The notes beneath the pieces are model-generated. The model was not told the DNA's origin, did not search any database, and saw nothing but the letters and a program-made list of their open reading frames with translations. A stretch of DNA of 39,160 bases from contig DVGV01000078.1 of assembly GCA_018712545.1 (NCBI GenBank), positions 1 to 39,160 on the forward strand. The letters run 5' to 3'. This document shows, in pieces, positions 24,650-33,348 of this stretch (positions are counted from its first letter, which is position 1; each line of letters opens with the position of its first letter). This stretch comes from Candidatus Coprenecus merdigallinarum. Lineage in GTDB: Bacteria; Bacteroidota; Bacteroidia; Bacteroidales; UBA932. The position numbers and the translations under genes are program-made.

Positions 24650-26317
24650 ATGGAACAGCACAAGTCTCTTAACAAAATCATAGAAGCCAGTATCAGGAAG
24701 AACTGGGATTACCCGGCATTGTCGGACTACAACGGGGTCACCCTGTATTACAGGGATGTGGCGCGCAAGATAGAGAAGATACACATAATGCTGGAGATGT
24801 GCGGACTGCAGAGAGGGGACAAGATAGCCATCTGTTCCCGTAACCAGGCCAACTGGGCTGTGTCCTTTCTCGCGGCCCTGACCTATGGAGCGGTCCCTGT
24901 GCCTCTGCTGCATGAGTTCAAGAGCGGCAACATATACCACCTTGTCAATCATTCCGAGTCCAGGGTGTTCTTTGTCGGAGACATGGTGTGGGAAGGTCTC
25001 AATCAGGCGGAGATGCCGGGCCTTGACGCCATTATCCTGATGAATGATTTTTCCCTGCTCTATGCCGGGAATGACAGGATAACCGATACCAGGGAGCATC
25101 TCAACGAGCTGTTCGGCAAGAAGTATCCCAACCGCTTCGGCCCTGACTGCATCAACTACTATGAGGATTCCCCCGAGGAGCTGGCTATCATCAACTACAC
25201 GTCCGGAACATCCGGGTTCTCCAAGGGAGTGATGCTGCCTTACCGCTCTCTCCTTTCCAACGTCCTCTTCGGTTTCGAGGTGCACGGCCATCTGTCCAAC
25301 AAGTCCAACTGCGTGTCGATGCTGCCCACCGCCCATATGTACGGCATGATGTTCGAGTTTCTGGTAGAGTTCTGCTCAGGAAGTCACGTGCATTTCCTCA
25401 CCCGTCTTCCGACCCCGAAGATCATCCTCGATGCCATGGGCTCAGTCAGACCCGATCTCATCGTCACCGTCCCCCTGGTCATCGAGAAGATATACAAGAA
25501 GAAGCTCGAGCCCATAATCAACCGCCGCGACATCCGTCTGCTGCTGCGTCTTCCCGTCATCGACGAGAAGATACTCAGGCGTATCAACCATCAGCTTGAC
25601 GAGGCTTTCGGAGGTAAGTTCAAGGAGGTTATCATCGGCGGAGCCGCTTTCAACCGTGAGGCCGAGGCATTCTTCCGGAGGATAGGATTCCGCTTTACGG
25701 TGGGCTACGGTATGACGGAGTGCGGCCCCATCATCACATATGCTCCATGGGACAGAACCAAGCTCTATTCCTGCGGCAAGGCTGCGCCGAGGATGCAGGT
25801 GATGATAGATTCCGCGGATCCGGCGAATGTCCCCGGAGAGATTCTGGTCAAGGGAGACAATGTGTTCCTGGGCTACTACAAGAACGGGCAGGCTACTGCC
25901 GAGGCATTCACCGAGGACGGATGGTTCCGTACCGGAGACATGGGCGTAATCGACGCCGACGGTTTCCTCTTCATCAGGGGCCGCTGCAAGAGCATGATTC
26001 TCGGTCCTTCAGGCCAGAACATCTATCCCGAGGAGATAGAGGGCGAGATCAACAACATGCCCTATGTCATCGAGTCCCTGGTCGTCGAGGACGGCGGAGG
26101 CCTGCGTGCTCTGGTCTATCCCGACACTGAGATGGCCGAGGCCGACGGACTCTCGAAGGATGAGATGCTTGCCAGGATACAGCAGAATATCAAGGAAATG
26201 AACGCACATCAGCCCGGCTACTGCAAGGTGGGCGCGGTGGAGCTTTTCCCCGAGGAATTCGAGAAGACTCCCAAGAAGAGCATCAAGAGATATCTCTATC
26301 AGAGAACGAACAAATAG
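24650..26317 (+). CDS. AMP-binding long-chain acyl-CoA synthetase family protein
   Basis: A 555-residue adenylate-forming enzyme. The ATP/phosphate loop INYTSGTSGFSKGVML (near 181-196), GYGMTECGPI (A5), GDMGVIDADGFLFIRGR (A7/A8) and the C-terminal catalytic lysine region KTPKKSIKRYLY (A10) are all present. Members activate fatty acids to acyl-AMP and then to CoA or carrier-protein thioesters. The acceptor is not evident. Located 23 bases after the ABC exporter, it may re-activate fatty acids released in envelope turnover, but that is inference. No membrane segment is obvious. Confidence 0.9.
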   Translation: MEQHKSLNKIIEASIRKNWDYPALSDYNGVTLYYRDVARKIEKIHIMLEMCGLQRGDKIAICSRNQANWAVSFLAALTYGAVPVPLLHEFKSGNIYHLVNHSESRVFFVGDMVWEGLNQAEMPGLDAIILMNDFSLLYAGNDRITDTREHLNELFGKKYPNRFGPDCINYYEDSPEELAIINYTSGTSGFSKGVMLPYRSLLSNVLFGFEVHGHLSNKSNCVSMLPTAHMYGMMFEFLVEFCSGSHVHFLTRLPTPKIILDAMGSVRPDLIVTVPLVIEKIYKKKLEPIINRRDIRLLLRLPVIDEKILRRINHQLDEAFGGKFKEVIIGGAAFNREAEAFFRRIGFRFTVGYGMTECGPIITYAPWDRTKLYSCGKAAPRMQVMIDSADPANVPGEILVKGDNVFLGYYKNGQATAEAFTEDGWFRTGDMGVIDADGFLFIRGRCKSMILGPSGQNIYPEEIEGEINNMPYVIESLVVEDGGGLRALVYPDTEMAEADGLSKDEMLARIQQNIKEMNAHQPGYCKVGAVELFPEEFEKTPKKSIKRYLYQRTNK

Positions 26318-26335
26318 TTTATCACGACAGACAGT

Positions 26336-26758
26336 ATGACCAAGCAAGAGCAGTTTGACCGCAGTTATCTGGAAATGGCGAGGGTCTGGGCCAAGAACTC
26401 CTACTGCACGCGCAGAAAGGTGGGCGCCCTGCTCGTCAAGGACCGGATGATCATATCGGACGGTTTCAACGGGACCCCGTCCGGTTTCGAGAATATCTGC
26501 GAGGATCCCGCGACAGGCAAGACCAAGCCCTACGTGCTGCATGCCGAGGCGAACGCCATAACCAAAGTGGCGAAGTCCGGCAACAACAGCGAGGGCGCCA
26601 CACTATATGTCACCGACGCACCGTGTCTGGAATGCGCGAAACTCATAGTTCAGGCCGGAATAAAGCGGGTGGTGTACCTTATCGAATACAGTGTCAGAGA
26701 CGGTATCGAGCTGCTGCGCAGGGCCGGCATCGAAGTCTGCAAATATGATCTGCCGTAG
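26336..26758 (+). CDS. dCMP/deoxycytidylate deaminase family protein
   Basis: A 140-residue zinc deaminase of the ComE/dCMP family. Zinc ligands are in HAEANAI (with the catalytic Glu) and PCLECAK. The substrate-loop segment GFNGTPSGFENICEDPATGK is typical of dCMP deaminase, which makes dUMP for thymidylate synthesis. It starts 18 bases after the ligase gene and ends 2 bases before the S41 protease gene, so translational coupling is likely. Confidence 0.92.
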   Translation: MTKQEQFDRSYLEMARVWAKNSYCTRRKVGALLVKDRMIISDGFNGTPSGFENICEDPATGKTKPYVLHAEANAITKVAKSGNNSEGATLYVTDAPCLECAKLIVQAGIKRVVYLIEYSVRDGIELLRRAGIEVCKYDLP

Positions 26759-26760
26759 CC

Positions 26761-28353
26761 ATGGCCGAACCTGACAATTACAGAATACTCAAGCTCGTTC
26801 TGTGGTCGCTGATAATGCTCCTGGCAGGGAGTATCATCACCAGGACGGTGGATTCCCGCAGGGAGGCTCCCGCTCTGCTGGAGACAGGTCACGGCTGGGA
26901 CAAGGTGAGGCTGGTCCTGCAGCAGATAGAAAGCAATTATGTAGATTCGATAGACTACGGCAAGGTTACCGAGGAGATACTGCCTCTCATTCTGAGCGAG
27001 CTGGACCCGCATTCGGTCTACCTGCCGCCCAAGAACCTGCAGGAGGCAAATGAGGAACTGGAGGGCAATTTCGACGGCATCGGAGTGACATTCAACCTCC
27101 CTGAGGACACTGCGATAGTCATCAGCGTGATAGCCGGAGGACCCTCGGAGCGGGCCGGCCTGATGTCCGGAGACCGCATCATCACCGTGGACGGACGCAA
27201 CGTCGCCGGAGTCAGGGTCAACCAGGACTCGCTGGTGTCAATGCTCAAGGGACCGTCCGGCTCGAAAGTAAGCCTGGGCATCATGAGGGACGGAGGAATG
27301 GTGGATTTCGACGTGGTGCGCGACAAGATACCTGTCAAGAGTATAGACGTGGCATACATGATAGACGATACGACAGGCTACATGAAGCTCTCCAAGTTCA
27401 CCCGCACCAGCTATGATGAATTCGTTGCGGCTCTACCCGGCCTGCAGGATGCCGGGATGAAAAGGCTGATTTTCGATATCAGGGACAATACCGGAGGCTA
27501 TCTGGACCAGGCCCTGCTGCTGTCCAACGAGTTTCTGCCCGGAGGAAGTCTCATCGTGTATATGGAGGGCGCTCACCGAGACAGGCAGAATTTCTATGCC
27601 GACGGTACCGGGAAATGCCAGGACATCCGGCTCTCGGTGCTGGTCAACGAGAACAGCGCCTCTTCCAGCGAGATTTTCGCCGGTGCCATGCAGGACAATG
27701 ACCGCGGGACTGTCTACGGTCGTAGGACCTACGGCAAGGGACTGGTGCAGGAGCAGATATACTTTACGGATCTTTCCGGAATCCGCCTGACAGTGGCCCG
27801 TTTCTACACCGCCACCGGGCGTTGTATCCAGAAACCCTACACCCCGGGGGATGAGCTGGGCTATGTCTATGACATTTACGAGAGATATGAGCACGGCGAG
27901 ATGACCAATGCCGACAGCATCGTCCGGAATGACTCTCTCCGCTATGTCACTCCCAAGGGCAAGGTGGTCTACGGCGGAGGCGGCATCATACCCGATGTCT
28001 TCGTTCCAGTCGATACCGTCGGGGTGACGGACCTGCTGGTGAATATCAACCGTCAGGCTCTGACTGTGAAGTACTCTGCGGAAGTGGCCGACCGCTACCG
28101 GGCCGAGCTTCGGGATGCCGGGACTCTGGATGAGCTCAACCGCCTGCTGGACAGCATGAATCTTGAGGACGGCTTCCTTTCATACATCTCCGGTCGCGGT
28201 GTGTCCGTAGATTCCCGCCAGTGGGAGATTTCCGGAGATATCATCATGGTTCAGCTCAGGGCTCTGGTCGGAAGGTATTCTCCTCTGGATGACAGAGCGT
28301 TTTATCCGATTATCGCAGAAATTGACAATGTCATACAGGCGGCGGTGAAGTAA
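26761..28353 (+). CDS. S41 family C-terminal processing peptidase
   Basis: A 530-residue protease with an N-terminal membrane segment (about 10-28), a PDZ domain (about 95-180, with GIGVTFNLPED and GDRIITVDGR) and an S41 catalytic domain. The catalytic Ser lies in NSASSSEIFAGAMQD (near 300) and the general-base Lys in TYGKGLVQ (near 324). Such proteases cleave periplasmic proteins from the C-terminus, including envelope factors and cell-wall hydrolases. A long C-terminal region after residue 400 is helical and not diagnostic. It is the last gene of the plus-strand operon; no hairpin terminator follows before the tRNA promoter. Confidence 0.93.
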   Translation: MAEPDNYRILKLVLWSLIMLLAGSIITRTVDSRREAPALLETGHGWDKVRLVLQQIESNYVDSIDYGKVTEEILPLILSELDPHSVYLPPKNLQEANEELEGNFDGIGVTFNLPEDTAIVISVIAGGPSERAGLMSGDRIITVDGRNVAGVRVNQDSLVSMLKGPSGSKVSLGIMRDGGMVDFDVVRDKIPVKSIDVAYMIDDTTGYMKLSKFTRTSYDEFVAALPGLQDAGMKRLIFDIRDNTGGYLDQALLLSNEFLPGGSLIVYMEGAHRDRQNFYADGTGKCQDIRLSVLVNENSASSSEIFAGAMQDNDRGTVYGRRTYGKGLVQEQIYFTDLSGIRLTVARFYTATGRCIQKPYTPGDELGYVYDIYERYEHGEMTNADSIVRNDSLRYVTPKGKVVYGGGGIIPDVFVPVDTVGVTDLLVNINRQALTVKYSAEVADRYRAELRDAGTLDELNRLLDSMNLEDGFLSYISGRGVSVDSRQWEISGDIIMVQLRALVGRYSPLDDRAFYPIIAEIDNVIQAAVK

Positions 28354-28391
28354 TTTTTTCACATTCCGTATACAAGTTCAGGAAAAAATAC

Positions 28392-28399
28392 TATCTTTG
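28392..28399 (+). promoter_or_regulatory. -7 element for tRNA-Leu
   Basis: TATCTTTG matches TAnnTTTG, 25 bases before the first base of the tRNA, so the precursor would begin near 28406. Confidence 0.55.
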
Positions 28400-28424
28400 C
28401 ACTCCCGTTTGAGGGAAAGTGTCT

Positions 28425-28508
28425 GCCCGGATGGTGAAATTGGTAGACACGCTAGTTTCAGGGACTAGTGGCCGCAAGGCTGTGCAGGTTCGAGTCCTGT
28501 TCCGGGCA
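28425..28508 (+). tRNA. tRNA-Leu (anticodon CAG)
   Basis: The acceptor stem GCCCGGA (28425-28431) pairs with TCCGGGC (28501-28507), with discriminator A at 28508. The anticodon stem CTAGT/ACTAG encloses loop TTCAGGG with CAG at 28459-28461, which reads CUG. A long variable arm with a hairpin (GGCCGCAAGGCT region) marks a class II tRNA, and GGTTCGAGTCC forms the T arm. The CCA end is not encoded. Confidence 0.97.
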
Positions 28509-28515
28509 CTTAACG

Positions 28516-28541
28516 AAGGCAGATGAGAATCTGCCTTTTTT
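28516..28541 (+). terminator. Intrinsic terminator after tRNA-Leu
   Basis: AAGGCAGAT (28516-28524) and ATCTGCCTT (28529-28537) form a 9-bp stem with a GAGA loop and run into TTTTTT. It lies just 13 bases before the response-regulator ATG. Confidence 0.85.
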
Positions 28542-28554
28542 AATTCCTACTGCA

Positions 28555-29712
28555 ATGAAAGTGCTTATTATCGACGATGAGCGGAGCATCCGCAACACAC
28601 TCAAGGAGATACTTGAGTTCGAGGGACATCAGATAACACTGGCGGAGGACGGGACTTCCGGTCTGGAGGCCGCTGCCGCAAACCGTTTCGACGTTATATT
28701 CTGTGATATCAAGATGCCGGGGATGGACGGAGTCGAAGTTCTCGACAAGCTCGTCGAGAACGGCAACGATACACCGGTGGTGATGATTTCAGGACACGGA
28801 TCCATAGATACGGCCGTGGAGTGTATCAAGAAGGGTGCTTTCGATTTCATCCAGAAGCCGCTGGACCTCAACAGGATCCTGATAACCTTGAAAAATGCCA
28901 CTGACAAGGGCTCTCTGGTGCGTGAGACCAAGATTCTCAAGAAGAAGGTAGGAGGAGTGCAGGAGATTATCGGCGAGTCGCCGGCGATAGTCCGCATCAA
29001 GAACATGATAGACCGTGTCGCCCCCACGGATGCGAGGGTGCTCATCACCGGATCCAACGGTACAGGCAAGGAACTGGTGGCAAGATGGCTGCATGAGAAA
29101 AGCGACCGCGCGTCAATGCCCTTTGTCGAGGTCAACTGCGCGGCCATCCCCGGTGAGCTTATAGAAAGCGAGCTCTTCGGTCATGAGAAAGGTGCGTTTA
29201 CGGGGGCCCAGAAACAGCACAAGGGTAAGTTTGAGCAGGCTGACGGCGGAACCCTCTTCCTGGACGAGATAGGCGATATGTCCCTTGCGGCCCAGGCCAA
29301 GGTACTCCGCGTACTGCAGGAGAACAAGCTTACAAAGGTCGGTGGAGACAAGGATATAACGGTGAACGTCCGGGTGATAGCCGCTACCAATAAGAACCTG
29401 AAGGAGGAGATCGAGAAGGGAACTTTCCGCGAGGACCTCTACCACCGTATCAGCGTTATCGTCATCCGTGTGCCTTCGCTTGCCGAGAGGAGGGAGGATA
29501 TCCCCATGCTCATCGGGCATTTTATCAAGCAGATATGCCAGGATTCCGGCAAGCCGGTCAAGGAAATCGACGCGGATGCCGTAGAGGAGCTGTGCAGTCA
29601 TGCGTGGAGCGGCAACATCCGTGAGCTGCGCAATGTCGTCGAGCGCCTGCTGATTCTTTCCAATGCGCGCATCACCAAGGACGATGTGATGATGTTCGCC
29701 CTTCCCAACTGA
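28555..29712 (+). CDS. NtrX/NtrC-like response regulator lacking a DNA-binding domain
   Basis: A 385-residue regulator starting at the ATG at 28555; the frame is open upstream only because it crosses the tRNA. The receiver domain (1-115) has Asp7/Asp8, phospho-acceptor Asp51 in FCDIKMPGMDG, and Lys101. The sigma-54-interaction AAA+ domain (about 140-370) has Walker A GSNGTGKE, the GAFTGA loop near 214, Walker B GGTLFLDEIGDM and the sensor-II region WSGNIRELRNVVERL. The chain ends at ALPN, just after the AAA+ C-terminal part. The Fis-type helix-turn-helix of typical NtrC proteins (around 450 residues) is absent. It should contact sigma-54 polymerase but not bind a specific enhancer by itself. 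It converges with the NtrY-like kinase gene (21-base gap), its probable partner. Confidence 0.92.
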   Translation: MKVLIIDDERSIRNTLKEILEFEGHQITLAEDGTSGLEAAAANRFDVIFCDIKMPGMDGVEVLDKLVENGNDTPVVMISGHGSIDTAVECIKKGAFDFIQKPLDLNRILITLKNATDKGSLVRETKILKKKVGGVQEIIGESPAIVRIKNMIDRVAPTDARVLITGSNGTGKELVARWLHEKSDRASMPFVEVNCAAIPGELIESELFGHEKGAFTGAQKQHKGKFEQADGGTLFLDEIGDMSLAAQAKVLRVLQENKLTKVGGDKDITVNVRVIAATNKNLKEEIEKGTFREDLYHRISVIVIRVPSLAERREDIPMLIGHFIKQICQDSGKPVKEIDADAVEELCSHAWSGNIRELRNVVERLLILSNARITKDDVMMFALPN

Positions 29713-29733
29713 CACTGACGCAACTGAGCGTTT

Positions 29734-32700
29734 TCAGGTGACGTCTTCGCTGATTCTGCTGTATGTCGGCAGCTCGACGGTAAAGTCGGCCCCTCCCAGC
29801 TCCTTGGACTGGGTATAGTAAATGTCGCCGTGGCTCTGTGTGACTATGCTCTTGCAGATGGCCAGACCGAGACCCGAGCCTTTTGTCTTGGTCGTGAAGT
29901 TGGGGCTGAAGAGTTTTTTCAGATTCTCCTCTGAGACGCCGCTTCCGTTGTCCTCGACATCTATACGGTAGCGGCCCGGAGTCATTTTGAGAGTGATGTG
30001 TATGACTCCCCTCTCCTTGGTTTCCACTGCCTGTATCGCATTGGTTATCAGATTGACAAAAGTTCTTGTAATCTGCTCTTTCCTTGTAAGTACCACCGCT
30101 CTGTCGACGTGGTGACGGAAAACCAGTTCTATGTTGTCCCTGTTGTCGAAGAGGATTTTCTGCTCCGAGAGAATCTCCACCAGGTCGACTTCGGTCTCCT
30201 CCTCCCTGTACAGTTTCGCGAAACTCGAGAATTCGCTGGCCGTATTGGACAGTATGTCTATCTGCTCGATGAGGGAGGACGACAGGGACTCGAACTTGTC
30301 CTGCCAGTCGGGGCAGCCCTGCTTTTTCATGCGTACGAGGTGCTGGATGCTCAGCTTCATGGGTGTAAGCGGATTCTTGATCTCATGGGCTATCTGACGG
30401 GCCATCTCGCTCCATGCCTTTTCCCTTGCGCTCTGGGCCAGCTCCTTGGTCTTGCGGTCGAGGTCGTCAATCATCTGGTTGTAGGTCCTTACCAGCAGGC
30501 CCAGCTCGTCGTCGCCCTTGTAGTTGATGTACCCGGCCTTGTGGGAGATATCCATGGCCTGCATGTTGCGGCTGATTTCCTTGAGGGGCCTGGTGATGGA
30601 GTTGGACATAGTGATACCGAAAAAGAGTGCAATGATGATCAGCAGCAGGTAGAGGTTGACGATGGCCGCGATGATAGGAGTCGCGTCATACTCGAAGTTG
30701 TTGTCGTTGATGAAGAAAGGGATGTTGGCTATTGCCAGCAGCACTCCGTTCTCATTGTAGATGGGGGTGTACAGGGAGTAGTAGTTCAGGGTCGAGATGC
30801 TCTCTTCCTGAATTACCTGCATCCGCCTGTTGTACACCAGGGCCTCGTAAGCTTCCGGATTCATGCGGGAACTGGCCAGATATTCGTTGAATACCTCCGG
30901 CTTGGTGGTGCGGATCAGCCTTCCTTCGGGGTCGAAGAGGTTGATGTCCACCTGGGAGCTCTGGGAGACGGCGTCCATGGCGCTGAACACTTCTACTGTA
31001 TTCAGCTGGCCGTAGTTCTCTGTAGTGCGCGTCATCTTGTTCAGGGTGCCCTGTACTGACAGCAGGGTCTCCTCCATCATCATGTTGTTGTTGCCGTTGA
31101 CATATCTTATGATGAGGATTATACTGCCTATAGCCATGATAATCAGTGCACCCACCATCGAGATGGTGAGCAGGACCGTCATCTTCATCCGGAACGACCG
31201 CTTCGGCCTGAACAGCGATTCTCTGTGCCGTTTGCGGAAGAGTCTGGGAAGCGCTATCAGTATCAGCCCGAATACCAGGAGTACGTAGGAGAACGAGATC
31301 ATCGACGGGATGAGGCCCCTGGCCGGACGGCTGACAGCGATAACCTTGGTCCCGGGCAGTTTGTTTACGAACAGGACAGTCTCCTCGAGGAAGTAGTGGG
31401 AGAATCCCTCCTCGTAGCTGTACGCATTGATCGATACGGGAAAGTTGTATCTGCCCTGGTGGCTGGTGATCCTGCCGTTGTGGTACTTGGCCATGGAGTA
31501 GGGGTAGCGGACGGTGTTGGCCGCGGGATTGATGTTATCCAGCAGGGACGAGGGATAGCCTACGTTGTCGGAGCTGGTCTTGGAGTCGATTTCCAGATAC
31601 AGGTCGTAGCGCATGTCTCCGCGGATGATGCTGAACGCGCCCAGGTAGCTGATGCTGTTCTTGAAATAGTCCAGATAGTAGAAGGCCGAGTTGTCGGACA
31701 GCCTCACTCCGTAATTGTCGATGATGTCCTTGTAGTACAGGAAGCAGTTGACAGGTCCTGAGTAGTCTTCCGTGAGTATGTTCTGATACCGGTTGCAGAC
31801 TGCCAGGCGGATGTTGTATTCCGGCAGGATGTTGAAGAAGTACCTTTCGGCAAGTCTGTTGAGTATGATGTTCTCGTAATCCGGATTGCCGGTCAGCCGC
31901 CGCACCAGTGGATCTGCGGCAATGCTCTTCTCGATGGCCTGCAGCTGCATTTCCAGTGACAGGTCCCTCTCGATGGCCAGCCGTCCGGTGAGCATCCGTA
32001 TGTTCTCGCATTCTTTCTGGAAGCTGAAAACCCCCACGCACGCCGTGATGTATATCGAGGATGCCAGCACGTATCCCAGAGTCAGCCGTTTGGAGTGCCT
32101 TTTGCGCCTGCGTCTGTAATGGCTGCTGGCTAGGGGGATGAAGATGTTGAGCAGCAGGAGCATGGCCAGGAAGAGCAGGCCGTAGGTCAGGAACGTGACT
32201 ATGGTGTACAGGGATATGTTGTTGATCTGGAATAGGTCGAAGTTAATGCTGGAGTTGAGGATGAGGGACCTGACGGAGATGTGGATGTATACGGCTATAG
32301 CTGCGACGGCCAGGCCTATGGAAGCGGTCTTTATGTTGCGGGCAGCCTTGTTTTCGGTGTTGCGGATGTCCTTGATGATGGGCTTTCTGGAGCTGTATAC
32401 GGCTATGCAGTACAGCAGGATGAAGACGTGAAAGACAATCAGTGCCCCGAAGGAATTGAAATTGCCGTCGGCGTAGAGCATCGGCGAGAAGAAGCGTGAG
32501 TCTGCCGGGATGTCCCTTATCATCATGAAGGAGCACAGCTGCATGACGAAGATGCCTCCGAGGGTGAAGTACAGGGATACGATGCTCTTGTATCGGGTGT
32601 GGAACGAGAGGATGGCCATCAGGGCCAGTACCAGGGCGGCCCACCTCATGCCTGAGGACTGGTGGTCGCTTTCTGTCAGGGACTCCCTGCGGAGCAGCGA

Positions 32701-33336
32701 GAATGCCGGGGTGCCGTCGGAGGTGCAGACCACGTTTACATCGTCAATGTACACCGGAGCCGTGACGTAGGAGCTGTTGAGGCCTATGCGGCGGTTGACG
32801 GAGTTGTGCAGGACGGTGTTCTCGGAGGAATACTGCACCATGACCTCTATCGCACCTATGACAGTCATGTCGCCCTGCCTGAACACTTTTGCTATGTACC
32901 ACGAATGCCCCAGGTTGACATACTGCACCGGCTCGCTTAGGAATGCCAGGGGTAGGTTGAATATGTTGCGGTTGCGGAGATCATGGATGCGGTACCAGAA
33001 GGAGGCGGTTGTGCTGATGTCGTCGTTGCTTATGGGGAAGGTGTTGACCCAGCTCTGCAGCTCTCCGTCCACATACCGGTACAGCACCATGTCTTCGGGG
33101 AAATCCTCGAAGCCGAGCCATTCGTCACGGGGTGTGCTGAAGGCCCTGTCCACGTACTTCTGCAGGACGTTCTCCCTTTTGTGAAGCATATTCTCTACCT
33201 TGGCGGTCCTCCTGCCCGGAGAGGTGGTGGACAAGTGGAAGAAGGACAGCAGGAAACAGCACAGGGCGAGGAACCAGAATATGGAAATCCGGTTCCGGGA
33301 CAGAGTCAGCTTTATTTTCCTCAGCAGTGTGTTCAT
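29734..33336 (-). CDS. NtrY-like multi-pass membrane sensor histidine kinase
   Basis: A 1200-residue kinase. I choose the ATG at 33336, 12 bases after the rlmH stop; a GTG two codons earlier is also open. One membrane segment lies near residues 20-38, an extracytoplasmic stretch follows, then about six more segments between 235 and 445. A second large external domain (about 450-680), further segments near 690, 735 and 895, and a HAMP-like region after SNSITRPLKEISRNM complete the sensor. The H-box QIAHEIKNPLTPMKLS (His near 984) is the NtrY/PilS-type form. The ATP-binding domain has TFVNLITNAIQAV (N-box), VEDNGSGV and GSGLGLAICKSIV. The signal is unknown. Family knowledge predicts phosphotransfer to an NtrX-like regulator, fitting the convergent gene at 28555. 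Confidence 0.9.
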   Translation of the reverse strand: MNTLLRKIKLTLSRNRISIFWFLALCCFLLSFFHLSTTSPGRRTAKVENMLHKRENVLQKYVDRAFSTPRDEWLGFEDFPEDMVLYRYVDGELQSWVNTFPISNDDISTTASFWYRIHDLRNRNIFNLPLAFLSEPVQYVNLGHSWYIAKVFRQGDMTVIGAIEVMVQYSSENTVLHNSVNRRIGLNSSYVTAPVYIDDVNVVCTSDGTPAFSLLRRESLTESDHQSSGMRWAALVLALMAILSFHTRYKSIVSLYFTLGGIFVMQLCSFMMIRDIPADSRFFSPMLYADGNFNSFGALIVFHVFILLYCIAVYSSRKPIIKDIRNTENKAARNIKTASIGLAVAAIAVYIHISVRSLILNSSINFDLFQINNISLYTIVTFLTYGLLFLAMLLLLNIFIPLASSHYRRRRKRHSKRLTLGYVLASSIYITACVGVFSFQKECENIRMLTGRLAIERDLSLEMQLQAIEKSIAADPLVRRLTGNPDYENIILNRLAERYFFNILPEYNIRLAVCNRYQNILTEDYSGPVNCFLYYKDIIDNYGVRLSDNSAFYYLDYFKNSISYLGAFSIIRGDMRYDLYLEIDSKTSSDNVGYPSSLLDNINPAANTVRYPYSMAKYHNGRITSHQGRYNFPVSINAYSYEEGFSHYFLEETVLFVNKLPGTKVIAVSRPARGLIPSMISFSYVLLVFGLILIALPRLFRKRHRESLFRPKRSFRMKMTVLLTISMVGALIIMAIGSIILIIRYVNGNNNMMMEETLLSVQGTLNKMTRTTENYGQLNTVEVFSAMDAVSQSSQVDINLFDPEGRLIRTTKPEVFNEYLASSRMNPEAYEALVYNRRMQVIQEESISTLNYYSLYTPIYNENGVLLAIANIPFFINDNNFEYDATPIIAAIVNLYLLLIIIALFFGITMSNSITRPLKEISRNMQAMDISHKAGYINYKGDDELGLLVRTYNQMIDDLDRKTKELAQSAREKAWSEMARQIAHEIKNPLTPMKLSIQHLVRMKKQGCPDWQDKFESLSSSLIEQIDILSNTASEFSSFAKLYREEETEVDLVEILSEQKILFDNRDNIELVFRHHVDRAVVLTRKEQITRTFVNLITNAIQAVETKERGVIHITLKMTPGRYRIDVEDNGSGVSEENLKKLFSPNFTTKTKGSGLGLAICKSIVTQSHGDIYYTQSKELGGADFTVELPTYSRISEDVT

Positions 33337-33348
33337 GTGCACGCAGTG

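Noticed and set aside
24110-25336. 408-codon minus-strand frame across the ABC exporter and the acyl ligase
   Set aside because: Spans the junction of two well-supported plus-strand genes and has no family features.
29998-31059. 353-codon plus-strand frame over the histidine kinase
   Set aside because: Antisense of the kinase catalytic part, whose H- and N-boxes are unmistakable.
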